Shown: positions 50,681-59,805, counted from the first letter of the stretch. The stretch is 64,000 bases of DNA from Desulfacinum hydrothermale DSM 13146 (GCF_900176285.1 NZ_FWXF01000014.1:1-64000); one strand, 5' to 3'. Notes: generated from the letters alone by a model not told the origin. Program-made: numbers and translations.

Positions 50681-52006
50681 ATGGAGGAACAGGAAAAAAG
50701 CAAAATCGAGTGGCGCGACATCTGGAAGCCTCTCAGCCTCATCGTGGGAACCTTTTTGGTCCTTTTCTATCTTCCCATAGAAAGTGAGCGCTTCCGAGTC
50801 GCCGTTCTGGAATCGCTGGCTCTCGCCAAGTGGTACGCTCAGGAGCACGTGCTGTTGTGCCTGGTGCCCGCCTTTTTCATTGCGGGTGCCATTGCCTGTT
50901 TCGTTTCCCAGGCGGCGGTGATGAAGTATCTGGGAGCGGGGGCCAAGAAGGTTTTGGCCTACGGCGTGGCTTCGGTCTCCGGCAGCATCCTGGCGGTCTG
51001 TTCCTGCACGGTGCTGCCTCTCTTTGCCGGGATCTGGAAGCGCGGAGCGGGCCTGGGCCCGGCCATCGCCTTTCTTTATTCGGGGCCGGCCATCAACATC
51101 CTGGCCATCGTGCTCACCGCCCGCATCCTGGGACTGCCCTTGGGGATCGCCCGCGCGGTGGGGGCCATCGCCTTCAGCATCATCATCGGGCTGGCCATGC
51201 ACTTCTTTTTCCGGGAAGAGGAAGAGGCCAAGGCGGCCGCGGCGCTTCACATGCCCGCGCCGGAGGTGGAGCGCCCCCTGTGGCAGAACGTGGTGTACTT
51301 TGCCTCCATGGTGGGGCTTCTCATCTTCGCCACATGGGGAAAGTCCACATCTCCGGTGGGCCTCTGGAACGCCATCTACGCCATCAAATGGTACCTTGCG
51401 GGCGCCTTTGCCCTGCTCTTGGGCGTGCTCCTGGTCTTGTGGTTCCGTGTGAAGGCCTACAAGATCGCCCTTTCGGCCGCAGTGGTCATCGCTCTCGCCT
51501 ACACGTTTCCCCATGAACCGCTCATCGCCTTTTCCGCCGGCATCATCGCCTTGGTGATCTGCATCACCACCACCCGGGGAGAGACGGAAGACTGGTTCCT
51601 TTCCACGTGGGATTTCACCAAGCAGATCACACCGCTGCTCTTCGCGGGGGTGCTGGCTGCCGGCCTTCTTTTGGGGCGACCCGGCGGGGCCGAAGGGATC
51701 ATCCCGTCGCGTTGGGTGAGCGGACTGGTGGGCGGCAATTCCCTGGGAGCCAACCTTTTTGCCGCCGTGGTGGGGGCCTTCATGTACTTCGCCACACTCA
51801 CCGAGGTTCCCATCCTGCAGGGGCTCATCGGAGCGGGCATGGGCAAAGGCCCGGCTCTGGCCTTGCTCCTGGCCGGTCCGGCCCTGAGTCTGCCCAATAT
51901 GCTCGTGATCCGCAGCGTCATGGGAACCAAGAAAACGTTCGTTTTCGTCTGCCTCGTGGTGGTCATGTCCACCATCGCCGGCCTGATCTTTGGTGCGTAT
52001 TTCTAG
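50681..52006 (+). CDS. ArsP-like permease (DUF318 family)
   Basis: A 441-residue membrane protein with eight to ten helices. The core CSCTVLPLFAGIWKRGAGLG and LYSGPAINILAIVLTARILG are diagnostic for the DUF318/ArsP permease family, some members of which export methylarsenite or other arsenicals. A second copy of the pattern (LAGPALSLPNMLVIRS) ends the protein. ATG at 50681 (with GAGGAGG upstream) matches family N-termini; an alternative ATG at 50630, also with AAGGAGG, would add 17 residues. Opposite the ACR3 gene it makes a two-pump arsenic locus. Confidence 0.85.
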   Translation: MEEQEKSKIEWRDIWKPLSLIVGTFLVLFYLPIESERFRVAVLESLALAKWYAQEHVLLCLVPAFFIAGAIACFVSQAAVMKYLGAGAKKVLAYGVASVSGSILAVCSCTVLPLFAGIWKRGAGLGPAIAFLYSGPAINILAIVLTARILGLPLGIARAVGAIAFSIIIGLAMHFFFREEEEAKAAAALHMPAPEVERPLWQNVVYFASMVGLLIFATWGKSTSPVGLWNAIYAIKWYLAGAFALLLGVLLVLWFRVKAYKIALSAAVVIALAYTFPHEPLIAFSAGIIALVICITTTRGETEDWFLSTWDFTKQITPLLFAGVLAAGLLLGRPGGAEGIIPSRWVSGLVGGNSLGANLFAAVVGAFMYFATLTEVPILQGLIGAGMGKGPALALLLAGPALSLPNMLVIRSVMGTKKTFVFVCLVVVMSTIAGLIFGAYF

Positions 52007-52050
52007 GCAATAACCCAGGAAACACCGCCAAGCTCAAGGAACGCCCATGT

Positions 52051-52075
52051 GTGGGGAGCCAATCCGGCTCCTCAC
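52051..52075 (+). terminator. Stem-loop downstream of the ArsP-like gene
   Basis: GGAGCC pairs with GGCTCC, extended by GTG/CAC, with an AATCC loop, 45 bases after the stop. CTTGGCGTTTTGG follows. The rest of the 302-base gap to the phospholipase-like gene holds nothing that I can support. Confidence 0.5.
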
Positions 52076-52308
52076 CTTGGCGTTTTGGGGGAACTGTCTT
52101 CGGCTGGTGGCCCATCAGCGGCCATGGTCAAGATCTGTGGCGACACAGGAAGCGGCGCATCGTTCGTGACGCCCCAGATCAACGGGACCCCAACCCCTGG
52201 AATAGCACAACACGCGCCTCGCAGCCTCTGAGAACGATTCTGTGGGGTCCGTCGCTGCAGAGAATTCTTTCAAGGTGAGCGCCAGGAACCCCACCCTGGA
52301 GCCGGCTT

Positions 52309-53154
52309 TCAGGCGGGCGCAATCTCCCGCACCACGTGGGCGAACGCATGGGCCAGTTCGGCAACCGATCGGGCCAGCAGACGGCCATCGAAGGGGGGCA
52401 GACCGTTGGGAGCGGGCCGCGGCGGCACCCTCGCCATGAGCTCCGCCAGGCACGCTTCCCGAGGCACCACCAACGATCCCAGGTACCGCCCCCACCGACT
52501 GGAAAGCAGCACCTCGTGCAGGCGGTCCGTCCTGGAATCGGAAAAAAACCGAAGCAAGGTGGCCTGCCAGTAGAGACAGCGCCGCACGCCCCGTTCGGCG
52601 GGCACGTGGCGTGGCAGCGCCACCTGGAGCAAGCGTCGAAAATAACGCGGCGCCGGATGGGTCCGCCACAGGCCGTGGCGCACTCCATCCAGCAGCCGGC
52701 AGAACCCATCTTCCGGACCCACCAGGGGGATCCACTGGGCTTCCAGCTGCCCTTCCAGCCACAGGTGGCAGGACTTGGGTTTCAGCCGGTAGTAGCGGCA
52801 CGGTCCGAAAGGGGGTTCGCTGTAGTAGGCCACCAGCCCGTGCCAGTAGGCGTCCGCCAACAGATGGCTCATGAATCCCATCAGCCAGGAGGCATAGGAG
52901 CGATCCCCTTTCGCCTGGCTCTGCCGCAGGAGATTTCGACAGACCTGCGCCCCCGCCTCCCCCTGATAACGGTGAAGGCGTCTTCCCACGCGTGACAGAG
53001 TGAACCGGGGTATGTCATAGAAGAGGGTGTCCGGCATGACGGCACCTAGCAAGAAGGACACCCTGTCCAGTGGGAAATACCTGGCGTCTTGACCGGCGTT
53101 CAACAGCCCGGCGGCTTCCCGAGCCAGCAGCATGTGAAAGCGTTCTTTGGGCAT
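52309..53154 (-). CDS. Zinc-dependent phospholipase C-like protein
   Basis: A 281-residue protein of the Zn_dep_PLPC family. Ligand motifs are visible: MPKERFHMLLA (His7), FLLGAVMPDTLFYDIPR (Asp), LHRYQGEAG and GFMSHLLADAYWHGLV (HxxxD). It has no signal peptide, unlike secreted clostridial PLC, so it may act in the cytoplasm; the substrate is unknown. The start is ATG at 53152-53154, which matches the family N-terminus. This start overlaps the divergent transporter gene's ATG by two bases. Confidence 0.82.
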   Translation of the reverse strand: MPKERFHMLLAREAAGLLNAGQDARYFPLDRVSFLLGAVMPDTLFYDIPRFTLSRVGRRLHRYQGEAGAQVCRNLLRQSQAKGDRSYASWLMGFMSHLLADAYWHGLVAYYSEPPFGPCRYYRLKPKSCHLWLEGQLEAQWIPLVGPEDGFCRLLDGVRHGLWRTHPAPRYFRRLLQVALPRHVPAERGVRRCLYWQATLLRFFSDSRTDRLHEVLLSSRWGRYLGSLVVPREACLAELMARVPPRPAPNGLPPFDGRLLARSVAELAHAFAHVVREIAPA

Positions 53155-54481
53155 GGAGGTGTGTTTGTCTCCCGTACGTCGGCTCTTTCCAAAAGACCGG
53201 GCCCAACTGGCCTGGTGTCTCTACGACTGGGCCAATTCCGCCTTCGCCACCAGCGTCTTGGCCGTCTTTCTTCCCATCTACTTCGCCCGGGTCGTTGTTC
53301 CCCCCCAGGGCGTGACCTTACCGATCTTCGGCTTGGCTTGGCACACGGAAGCTTCTTCTTTGTGGGCCTATACCGTCTCTGCGTCCGTCCTGGCGGTGAT
53401 CGTCCCTGCCCCTTTGGTGGGAAGACTTGCCGATGAGAAGGCCGCGCGCAAGAGCTTTCTTCTTCTGTGCGCCTCGGCCGGTGCCTTGAGCACCGCGTCT
53501 CTGTGGGCTTGCGGGCCGGGGGACGTCTTCCAGACCCTGGCCACCTTTGCCTTGGCTTACATCGCCTTCAGCACTTCCGAGGTGTTCTACAATGCCTATC
53601 TGCCCCACATCGCCCTTCCGGCGGCCCGGGATTGGTTGTCCGGGCTGGGTTACGCCTATGGATACGTGGGCGGAGGTCTCCTTCTGGCTTTGCATCTTTG
53701 GGCCCTGGCCCACCGGTCCTTCTTGGGGTTTGAAAATGCACCCGCCTTGATCCGCACCTTTTTCCTTTCGGTGGGCATCTGGTGGGCGGTCTTTTCGCTT
53801 CCTTGTCTTTTCTGGCTCCCCCCAGGACGCCGCGGACAGGCCCCAAAGACCGCGCCGTCCTCCCATCCGTTCTCCAAGGCTTCCTTGGCCGTTTACCGGG
53901 AAATCACCTCGTTTCCCGGTGCCCTCCTCATGGTCTGCGCCTATTTCTTTTTCAACAACGGCATTCAAACCGTCATCGCCATGGCCTCCATGTACGGAGC
54001 CACGGCTCTTCAGTTGGAAACGACCGACATCGCCCTCGCCTTCCTCATCACCCAGGCGGTGGCCTTCCCCGGCGCGGTTCTGCTCAGTCGGCTGGCCGAA
54101 CAATGGGGCACCAAACGGATTCTTCTCGCCTCCATCGGCCTGTGGTGCGGCATTGTGATGGCCGCCTACCGGGTCCAAAGCGCTTTCCAGTTCCAAGTCC
54201 TTGCCGCATGGGTGGGATTTATTCTGGGCGGAAGCCAGGCCCTCAGCCGCTCCCTGTTCAGCCGCCTCATCCCGCAGGGACGAAGCGCGCAGTTTTTCGG
54301 ATTCTTCACCGTAGGCGGCAAATTCTCGGCGCTTCTGGGCCCCTTTTTCTTCGGTCTCGTCCATGACATCACGGGGCGCCCTCGCTGGGCCATCCTCAGC
54401 GTTCTCTTCTTCTTCCTGATGGGCTTCGGGCTCCTGTGGCGCGTTCCCTCCCAGGAAGAACACTCTGTCCTCAGCTCCTGA
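53153..54481 (+). CDS. UMF1/Atg22-family MFS transporter
   Basis: A 442-residue, twelve-helix transporter. The UMF1 signature AWCLYDWANSAFATSVLAVF is at about 25-44, and PAARDWLSGLGYAYGYVGGG and SRSLFSRLIPQGRSAQFFGF are further family blocks. Substrate unknown; the eukaryotic relative Atg22 exports amino acids from the vacuole. The start is uncertain: ATG at 53153 has a weak ribosome site, while an in-frame TTG at 53165 lies five bases after GGAGG and would avoid overlap with the divergent gene. Confidence 0.87.
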   Translation: MEVCLSPVRRLFPKDRAQLAWCLYDWANSAFATSVLAVFLPIYFARVVVPPQGVTLPIFGLAWHTEASSLWAYTVSASVLAVIVPAPLVGRLADEKAARKSFLLLCASAGALSTASLWACGPGDVFQTLATFALAYIAFSTSEVFYNAYLPHIALPAARDWLSGLGYAYGYVGGGLLLALHLWALAHRSFLGFENAPALIRTFFLSVGIWWAVFSLPCLFWLPPGRRGQAPKTAPSSHPFSKASLAVYREITSFPGALLMVCAYFFFNNGIQTVIAMASMYGATALQLETTDIALAFLITQAVAFPGAVLLSRLAEQWGTKRILLASIGLWCGIVMAAYRVQSAFQFQVLAAWVGFILGGSQALSRSLFSRLIPQGRSAQFFGFFTVGGKFSALLGPFFFGLVHDITGRPRWAILSVLFFFLMGFGLLWRVPSQEEHSVLSS

Positions 54482-54579
54482 TCCGGGATGCAATGGATGA
54501 TGCTCGGCGGCATACCGCCTGCCGAACAAAGGGAGAGTCCCCGGCTTTTGCGCATAGGGGCCATTGGGTTAAAAGCCCG

Positions 54580-55149
54580 TCAGAAGAACCGTCCGCGTTC
54601 CACCCGGGCCCGAAAGGCTTCGATGGCTTCCGGGATGAGCCGTCGTACAAAGGAGGATCGATCCGCCTCAAATGTTTTCTGGAACTCCGGGTAGCGCGGG
54701 TGTCGGTCGGCAAGTGCAGGAGTCTGGTTCTGCTGATGAGCGAATCGCTCATCGAAGTGCTCGATGAGCTCCAGGATGGGGATCGTCCCACTCGCATCCT
54801 CTTCCACCCATCCCAGGCGCCGCATGCACTCGAAGCGGATTCTGTCCAGCAGAAACAAGGCGCGATCGATCACGCCGATCTTTTCGTTCGGGGCCAGTGC
54901 ATCCATGTTCGGCTTTTCCTGGCCCGTCACCACGGCGAGAACCACCGACTGGATCGCCACGTGGGAGGCCTCTCCGGTCTCAACCAGGGCGGCGAGAACG
55001 GGGTCCGGCAGGTCCCGGATGGCCGTCCTTTCGTCAAAGACGCCCCCAAAGCGCCTTTCCCAAAGTCTAAAAGCACGCCGCGCCAAAACCTTCTTGCGTC
55101 CTTCGTCCAGGGCAATGATCTGTGCCACGATCCCCTTCCCTTCCCGCAT
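54580..55149 (-). CDS. Conserved-looking protein of the Amr operon, 189 aa, unknown function
   Basis: A soluble, alpha-helical protein starting MREGKGIVAQIIALDEGRKK, with ALFLLDRIRFECMRRLGWVE in the middle. No catalytic or cofactor motif is recognised. The start ATG (55147-55149) lies 16 bases after the AmrA stop, so it is the third gene of the Amr operon. Its function is unknown. Confidence 0.7.
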   Translation of the reverse strand: MREGKGIVAQIIALDEGRKKVLARRAFRLWERRFGGVFDERTAIRDLPDPVLAALVETGEASHVAIQSVVLAVVTGQEKPNMDALAPNEKIGVIDRALFLLDRIRFECMRRLGWVEEDASGTIPILELIEHFDERFAHQQNQTPALADRHPRYPEFQKTFEADRSSFVRRLIPEAIEAFRARVERGRFF

Positions 55150-55165
55150 GCGCTCTTCGCGCGGG

Positions 55166-55735
55166 TCAGAAGACGTCAGCCGAAAAACGGTAAATCTCCG
55201 TCCCGCTCCGCCGCCAGGCATCTTCTGACAGTCCCGCCTTTTTACAGGTCCACGAAAGGAATTGTTCCTTGTCCCAGCCGTGTTCCACCGCCACCTGCGG
55301 CAACAGCAACCCGCTCATAAACCCCTTGCGCACCACGAGCCCATGGCGACCGACCTCAAAGTCCATGGGATCCGTCATGCGCTCCAGGGGCGTGAGCGCG
55401 GAAATCTCCAGGTCCACTTCGGGCAGCTCCTCCGCCCGAAGCGGAGGAAAGCGCGGATCCGAAAGGGCCGCTTGCACGGCCGCCTCCCGGACCGTCTCCC
55501 ACAGCGGCCGGCGCCCTTCCACATATCCGATGCACCCCCGAAGCATTCCTTTCTTGTGCAGGCTGACAAAGGCACCACGTTTTTCCTGAAGCCGATGGGA
55601 GTCCAACCGAAGACGGGGCGACTCCTCCCCCAGGAGCTTGTGGCGAAGGGCCTGGAGCGCGATCCTTTTCAGTTCCTCCCTTTCGGATTCCGAAAGTCCC
55701 AGATCCAGGCCGGCGCGCACCCTCTTTTCAACCAT
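55166..55735 (-). CDS. amrA: AMMECR1-domain protein (AmrA)
   Basis: A 189-residue AMMECR1 domain. It shows GAFVSLHKKGMLRGCIGYVE, with the LRGCIG motif that defines the family, followed by ALSDPRFPPLRAEELPEVDL and the GLLLPQVAVEHGWD block. The conserved Cys is a candidate catalytic residue. In bacteria AmrA, AmrB and a radical SAM protein AmrS commonly occur together; AmrS is not in the window. Biochemical role unknown. It overlaps amrB by eight bases. Confidence 0.92.
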   Translation of the reverse strand: MVEKRVRAGLDLGLSESEREELKRIALQALRHKLLGEESPRLRLDSHRLQEKRGAFVSLHKKGMLRGCIGYVEGRRPLWETVREAAVQAALSDPRFPPLRAEELPEVDLEISALTPLERMTDPMDFEVGRHGLVVRKGFMSGLLLPQVAVEHGWDKEQFLSWTCKKAGLSEDAWRRSGTEIYRFSADVF

Positions 55736-56594
55736 GGCGTTCCTCCCTGTGCGACCCCTCGGCCTGATCCTCAAAAAGCGCAGCGGCCATGTAGCCCACC
55801 ACGCCACGCGTATCGCCGGTCACATCTCCCGAGTTGGCATAGTGCAGGACCCGGGCCGCAGTGGCCCCCAGGGCCCGGGCCGCATAGAGGACCGATACCA
55901 TGGGGCCGGCGCCGCACGCCTCGCATTCCCGCCGCTGAAGGGCCGCATGGAGCGCATCGGGTTGGAAGCGCTCCACCAGTTCCAACACTCGGCCGTCCAG
56001 GCGTTTTGCCTCGTCGTAGCTGTAGTAGTGGGAAAGATCGGTACTGGCCACCAGCAGCACCTCCCGATCGCCGATGACTTGGGCCAAGGCCTCTGCCATG
56101 GCCCGGCAGTCCGAAGAACTCACATCGCCCAACAGGATGGGCGTGAGGCGAAAATCTTTCAGGACCACCTGCAGGAAGGGCAGCTGGATCTCCAGGGAGT
56201 GTTCCTGGGCGTGCGCCTGGGGCACATAACTGAAAAGATCCTTCCTTTCCAAAAGCCCGTCCACCACGTCCCGGTCCAGCGGCACCACTCCCAGCGGGGT
56301 CCGGTACCCCCCCAGATGGTAGATGCTGGCTCCGTGAAAATAGGCCCGGTGACTGGGCGCCACAACCACCACCCTGGAAAAGGGCCTGTCTTCCAAAAGC
56401 TTATAGGCATGGGCCGCCACGGGCCCCGAATACATGTATCCCGCGTGCGGAGCGATGAGTCCCACCAAACGTCCCTTGAGGTTCGGCACCCGAGCCCGGC
56501 TCAGATAGCCGCGTATCTCCCGGGTCAACCGTTCCGGATTGCCCGGATACCATGTCCCTGCGATCACCGATTCTCGGATCTTTTCGGCTGCCAT
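55728..56594 (-). CDS. amrB: MEMO1-family protein (AmrB)
   Basis: A 288-residue protein related to extradiol dioxygenases. Motifs are AGTWYPGNPERL, LIAPHAGYMYSGPVAAHAY (metal-type His), VVVAPSHRAYFHGASIY, QEHSLEIQLPFLQ and LLVASTDLSHYYSYDEAKRL. In the family some bind iron or copper. ATG at 56592-56594 is preferred to a GTG six bases upstream because GAGGGGG lies before it. It is followed by amrA and an unknown gene. Confidence 0.92.
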   Translation of the reverse strand: MAAEKIRESVIAGTWYPGNPERLTREIRGYLSRARVPNLKGRLVGLIAPHAGYMYSGPVAAHAYKLLEDRPFSRVVVVAPSHRAYFHGASIYHLGGYRTPLGVVPLDRDVVDGLLERKDLFSYVPQAHAQEHSLEIQLPFLQVVLKDFRLTPILLGDVSSSDCRAMAEALAQVIGDREVLLVASTDLSHYYSYDEAKRLDGRVLELVERFQPDALHAALQRRECEACGAGPMVSVLYAARALGATAARVLHYANSGDVTGDTRGVVGYMAAALFEDQAEGSHREERHG

Positions 56595-56887
56595 GGCCAC
56601 CCCCTCGAACCTGGATCCTCTCTTTCTTGCATCCTTCCCGCGCGGCTTTATAATGGCCCCCCGGACGCAAGAAGGAAAGTTTGACGACCGAAAACACTAC
56701 CCGGGCGCTTGTGGGCCAACATGCAGACGGCCTCGGCCATCCCTGCCGTCCGTCTCAACAGTTTGGGATCTCTCGCATCCCCTCCCACTCTTCCGAGCAG
56801 GTGGTGCTTGGCGGCTCCCCGGCAGGAACTGGCTGAGCCATCCTTCCACCCGTTCCCGGAGGGTGCCCGCGAAGGAGCAATTCTGTT

Positions 56888-57661
56888 GTGGAAAATCGCG
56901 CTCAACTGGAGAACATCGCCGTTGTTTTGCATCGACCCCATTTTCCGGAAAATATCGGAGCAGCCGCTCGTGCCGCCAAGAACATGGGCATCCACCGTCT
57001 GGTGGTGGTGGATCCCCTGGACTGCGATCTGACCCGGATCCTCAAGATGGCCACGCACGCCGCTGAAGACGTGGTCGCCCAGATGGAAGTCCATGACGAT
57101 CTTCGCGACGCGCTAGCACCCTTCCAGTATATCATCGGCACCACGGCCCGAACAGGATCCCATCGCCGCACGGTGATGGATCCGCGGCAGGTAGCCGAAC
57201 AAGTGGTGGATCTCAGCCACAACAACCAGGTAGCCCTTCTTTTCGGCCCCGAAAACCGAGGTCTTGCCAATCGCGAGCTGAAATACTGCCACTGCCTGGT
57301 TTCCATTCCCACCTGCGATGCCTTCAGCTCCCTCAATCTGGCACAAGCCGTCATGGTGATGGTCTACGAAATCTTTCGGGCCGGGGCCACCATGCCAGAA
57401 AGATTCACGCCCAAGTTGGCCTCCAGCTACGAACTGGAGGCCATGTACGATCACCTGAAGGAAACCCTCACCAAGATCCACTTTGTGAACCCGGAAAACC
57501 CGGACTACTGGATGCAAAGTCTCCGGCGCTTTTTCAGCAGGATCGGGCTCCAAGCCCGGGAAGTCAAGATCATTCGGGGTATCTGCCGCCAAATCGACTG
57601 GTATTGCGGCCGCCACGACGCCCATGCCCAATCCCGGGGCTCCGGGTCAAAGAGCCCTTAG
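56888..57661 (+). CDS. trmJ: tRNA (cytidine/uridine-2'-O-)-methyltransferase TrmJ
   Basis: A SPOUT methyltransferase of 257 residues that methylates the ribose of tRNA position 32 using AdoMet. The three SPOUT motifs are clear: PENIGAAARAAKNMG, LLFGPENRGLANRELKYC and FSSLNLAQAVMVMVYE, with a C-terminal helical extension normal for TrmJ. The start is GTG at 56888-56890, ten bases after AAGGAG. Its stop codon is the first base pair of a dispersed element (R8). The 290 bases upstream show no gene. Confidence 0.9.
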   Translation: MENRAQLENIAVVLHRPHFPENIGAAARAAKNMGIHRLVVVDPLDCDLTRILKMATHAAEDVVAQMEVHDDLRDALAPFQYIIGTTARTGSHRRTVMDPRQVAEQVVDLSHNNQVALLFGPENRGLANRELKYCHCLVSIPTCDAFSSLNLAQAVMVMVYEIFRAGATMPERFTPKLASSYELEAMYDHLKETLTKIHFVNPENPDYWMQSLRRFFSRIGLQAREVKIIRGICRQIDWYCGRHDAHAQSRGSGSKSP

Positions 57662-57850
57662 GAGGCTGTCCCACCATGGCCGTTTAGCCTTTGGGTGGAT
57701 TTCCAACCGGTTGCAATTCCACCGTCCCCTGTGCCTCTTTTAAGCCTTGTAGGGGCGGGTTCGGACCCCGCCCCTACTGCCGAAAGGCCAGGCCGGCACA
57801 ACGGGCCCGGCTGCCGGCCCCGGCCTTCTGTCCGCACAAGCTCCTGAACC
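57661..57850 (-). repeat. Dispersed intergenic element, copy R8
   Basis: Begins GAGGCTGTCCCACCATGGCC immediately at the trmJ stop codon. The perfect hairpin has arms GTAGGGGCGGGTTC and GACCCCGCCCCTAC near 57749-57780. The distal part retains CAGGCCGGCACAACGG and CTGTCCGCACAAGC, but the distal terminal repeat is not clear (57845-57860). Confidence 0.85.
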
Positions 57851-57962
57851 CCCACAAACGGGCACCGCGCGGGGGGCATCGACCTCACGGCAGGCGGAAC
57901 CATCTTCGGCACAGCCCGCCCAATCTTGGAAGCAGGCAAGGGCTGCCGTTCCGCAAATCTAT

Positions 57963-57991
57963 TTGACTTGCCTTCGCGGCTTGACTAGATT
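57963..57991 (+). promoter_or_regulatory. Promoter of the membrane-anchored protein gene
   Basis: TTGACT (57963-57968) and TAGATT (57986-57991) are 17 bases apart, about 55 bases before the ATG at 58047. Four of six -10 positions match consensus. Confidence 0.5.
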
Positions 57992-58046
57992 CTGAGTGTT
58001 TGTGAAACCTTTCTTTCCTTCTCCCCACGGCACACGGAGGTTCATC

Positions 58047-58532
58047 ATGCAAGGCGCAATGGGTGATCAGGTGGTCGTATCGGGTATCAACCGCGGACTT
58101 CTCAAGAAAGGCTCCATCGCTCTGCTCGTCCTTCTGGTTCTGGGAGCTCTAGTCCTTTTTTCCACACCCGCAAAGTACTATTTTCGCTCGGAACACGAGG
58201 GATTGAGCCTTTGCAAGGGACGACTCTGGGGGTTCATCGGTTCCTCCGTGGAAGGCTACGAGCTCATTCCCGTCTCCGCTCCGGCCGCCCAGGAGTTGGT
58301 GGGAAAGCCCTATGACAGTGTGGAGGCCGCCCTGGCCGAGCTGCGGCCCATTGTGGAAACCGCCGCCATGGAGGGACTGGCCGCCGTTGCCCCCCAGGAA
58401 AAGGCGTTGGCCGACGCCTATAAAACGGTGCTGCCCAATGTGGAAGGGGCCGTCTTACTGGGCGTTGGAGACTACCAGGTCCGTGCAAAAGCCATGGCTC
58501 GCTGGATGGAGGCCGTGGCGGGAGCCCACTGA
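58047..58532 (+). CDS. Membrane-anchored protein, 161 aa, unknown function
   Basis: One hydrophobic segment near residues 22-44 (GSIALLVLLVLGALVLFSTP) suggests a single-pass protein with a periplasmic C-terminal domain of about 110 residues, rich in Ala and Glu. The C-terminal part reads LAELRPIVETAAMEGLAA and so looks helical. No family is recognised. GGAGGTTCATC precedes the ATG. Its stop codon abuts element R9. Confidence 0.7.
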   Translation: MQGAMGDQVVVSGINRGLLKKGSIALLVLLVLGALVLFSTPAKYYFRSEHEGLSLCKGRLWGFIGSSVEGYELIPVSAPAAQELVGKPYDSVEAALAELRPIVETAAMEGLAAVAPQEKALADAYKTVLPNVEGAVLLGVGDYQVRAKAMARWMEAVAGAH

Positions 58533-58740
58533 GGAACCCGTCCGGCAACGGCCTTTCAGCCTTTTGGTGGATTTCTAACTGGTTGAAATTCCACTGTTCT
58601 CTTTGGTTCTTTTTGAGTCGGGGCGGGTTCGGAACCCGCCCCGACGGCTTACAGGACAGGCCGGCAGCATGTGGCTGCCAGGCAGCCCCCACCGCCGGTC
58701 GGCACGCGAGGGAACCCACCTCTTCGTTCTGAGACAGCCT
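58531..58740 (-). repeat. Dispersed intergenic element, copy R9
   Basis: Begins at the stop codon (TGAGGAACCCGTCCGGCAACG), then has the family strings GGCCTTTCAGCCTTTTGGTG and GATTTCTAACTGGTTG. The perfect hairpin TCGGGGCGGGTTC and GAACCCGCCCCGA lies at 58617-58644. The distal end is CTGAGACAGCC at 58730-58740. Confidence 0.87.
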
Positions 58741-58865
58741 TCCAAGGCGTCGGTCACGGCCGATGTGCCGCTACTCCAAAATCCTTTCCAGCCATCGGCC
58801 CAGAGGGTGCTTTGGGCGCACGCACATGTTCGGGAACGAAAGCCACCTTGGCGAGGGTCCCTTCT

Positions 58866-59783
58866 TCAAGCAGCGAGTGTGGCTGCGCACACGCGGTTGC
58901 GACCGCTTCTTTTGGCTTCATAGAGCGCTTCATCGGCCGCCTGGATGAGTTGATCCACGCCCAAACCTTTCCGGCCCACCACGGTGCCGGCGCTCAAGGT
59001 CACGTGGATTTCGGCGCCTTCGGCGCGGATGGTCTCAGCGGCCACCGCCGCACGGATCCTTTCGGCAATTCGGGAAAGGATCTCTTCATCCACCTTTGGC
59101 AGAAGGACCAGGAACTCTTCGCCCCCGAACCGACCCACCACATCGTAGGATCGCACCACGGAGGTCATGATCTCCGCGGTTCTTCGTAGGACCACGTCAC
59201 CGGCCAAGTGCCCATGGGTATCGTTGATCTTTTTGAAATGGTCGATATCGATCATGATCAGGCCCATGGACTGGCCTTCCCGCGCACTGCGATCCAGTTC
59301 CTCGTGCAACCGCTCCATGGTGGCTCCCCGGTTGTAGACCCTCGTTAAGGGATCCCGTGTCGCCTGGAAATGGAGCGCCTCTTTGGCCTCCACCAGTTCT
59401 TGGTGCAACTGGATGATCCGTTTGCCGATGCCGACGCGCACCTGGAGTTCGCTGGGGTCAAACGGCTTGACCATGTAGTCGTCGGCACCGGCCTCCAACC
59501 CGGAAATGATCTCCTCCCTGGAGGTCTTGGCGGTGAGCAGGATGAGGTACAGGTATCGGTCGCTGCTGGACAGCTCCGAGCGGACCCGGCGACAAATCTC
59601 CACCCCGTCCATACCCGGCATGACCCAGTCCAACACGGCCAGCCGCGGAGCGTTCTCCGAATTCAGGATCGCCCATGCCTCATCACCGGACGCTGCCGTC
59701 ATGGTCGCATAGCCCCAACGGCTCAGCATGGCCCCCAACATCTTCCGTGTGGTGGCGTCATCGTCTGCCAGCAAAATTTTCAT
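58866..59783 (-). CDS. Response regulator with diguanylate cyclase (REC-GGDEF)
   Basis: A 305-residue PleD-like protein. The receiver has Asp53-type site VLDWVMPGMDG and Lys in DYMVKPFD. The cyclase domain has FGGEEFLVLLP, an active GGEEF motif, and the inhibitory I-site RxxD just upstream (RSYDVVGRFGGEEF). Phosphorylation should promote dimers that make c-di-GMP from GTP. The gene starts 22 bases after the hybrid kinase gene, so the kinase is its probable upstream partner. It links to the PilZ protein at 13707 only by shared messenger. Confidence 0.93.
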   Translation of the reverse strand: MKILLADDDATTRKMLGAMLSRWGYATMTAASGDEAWAILNSENAPRLAVLDWVMPGMDGVEICRRVRSELSSSDRYLYLILLTAKTSREEIISGLEAGADDYMVKPFDPSELQVRVGIGKRIIQLHQELVEAKEALHFQATRDPLTRVYNRGATMERLHEELDRSAREGQSMGLIMIDIDHFKKINDTHGHLAGDVVLRRTAEIMTSVVRSYDVVGRFGGEEFLVLLPKVDEEILSRIAERIRAAVAAETIRAEGAEIHVTLSAGTVVGRKGLGVDQLIQAADEALYEAKRSGRNRVCAATLAA

Positions 59784-59805
59784 GCCTTGCCTCTGTGTAC
59801 GGTTC

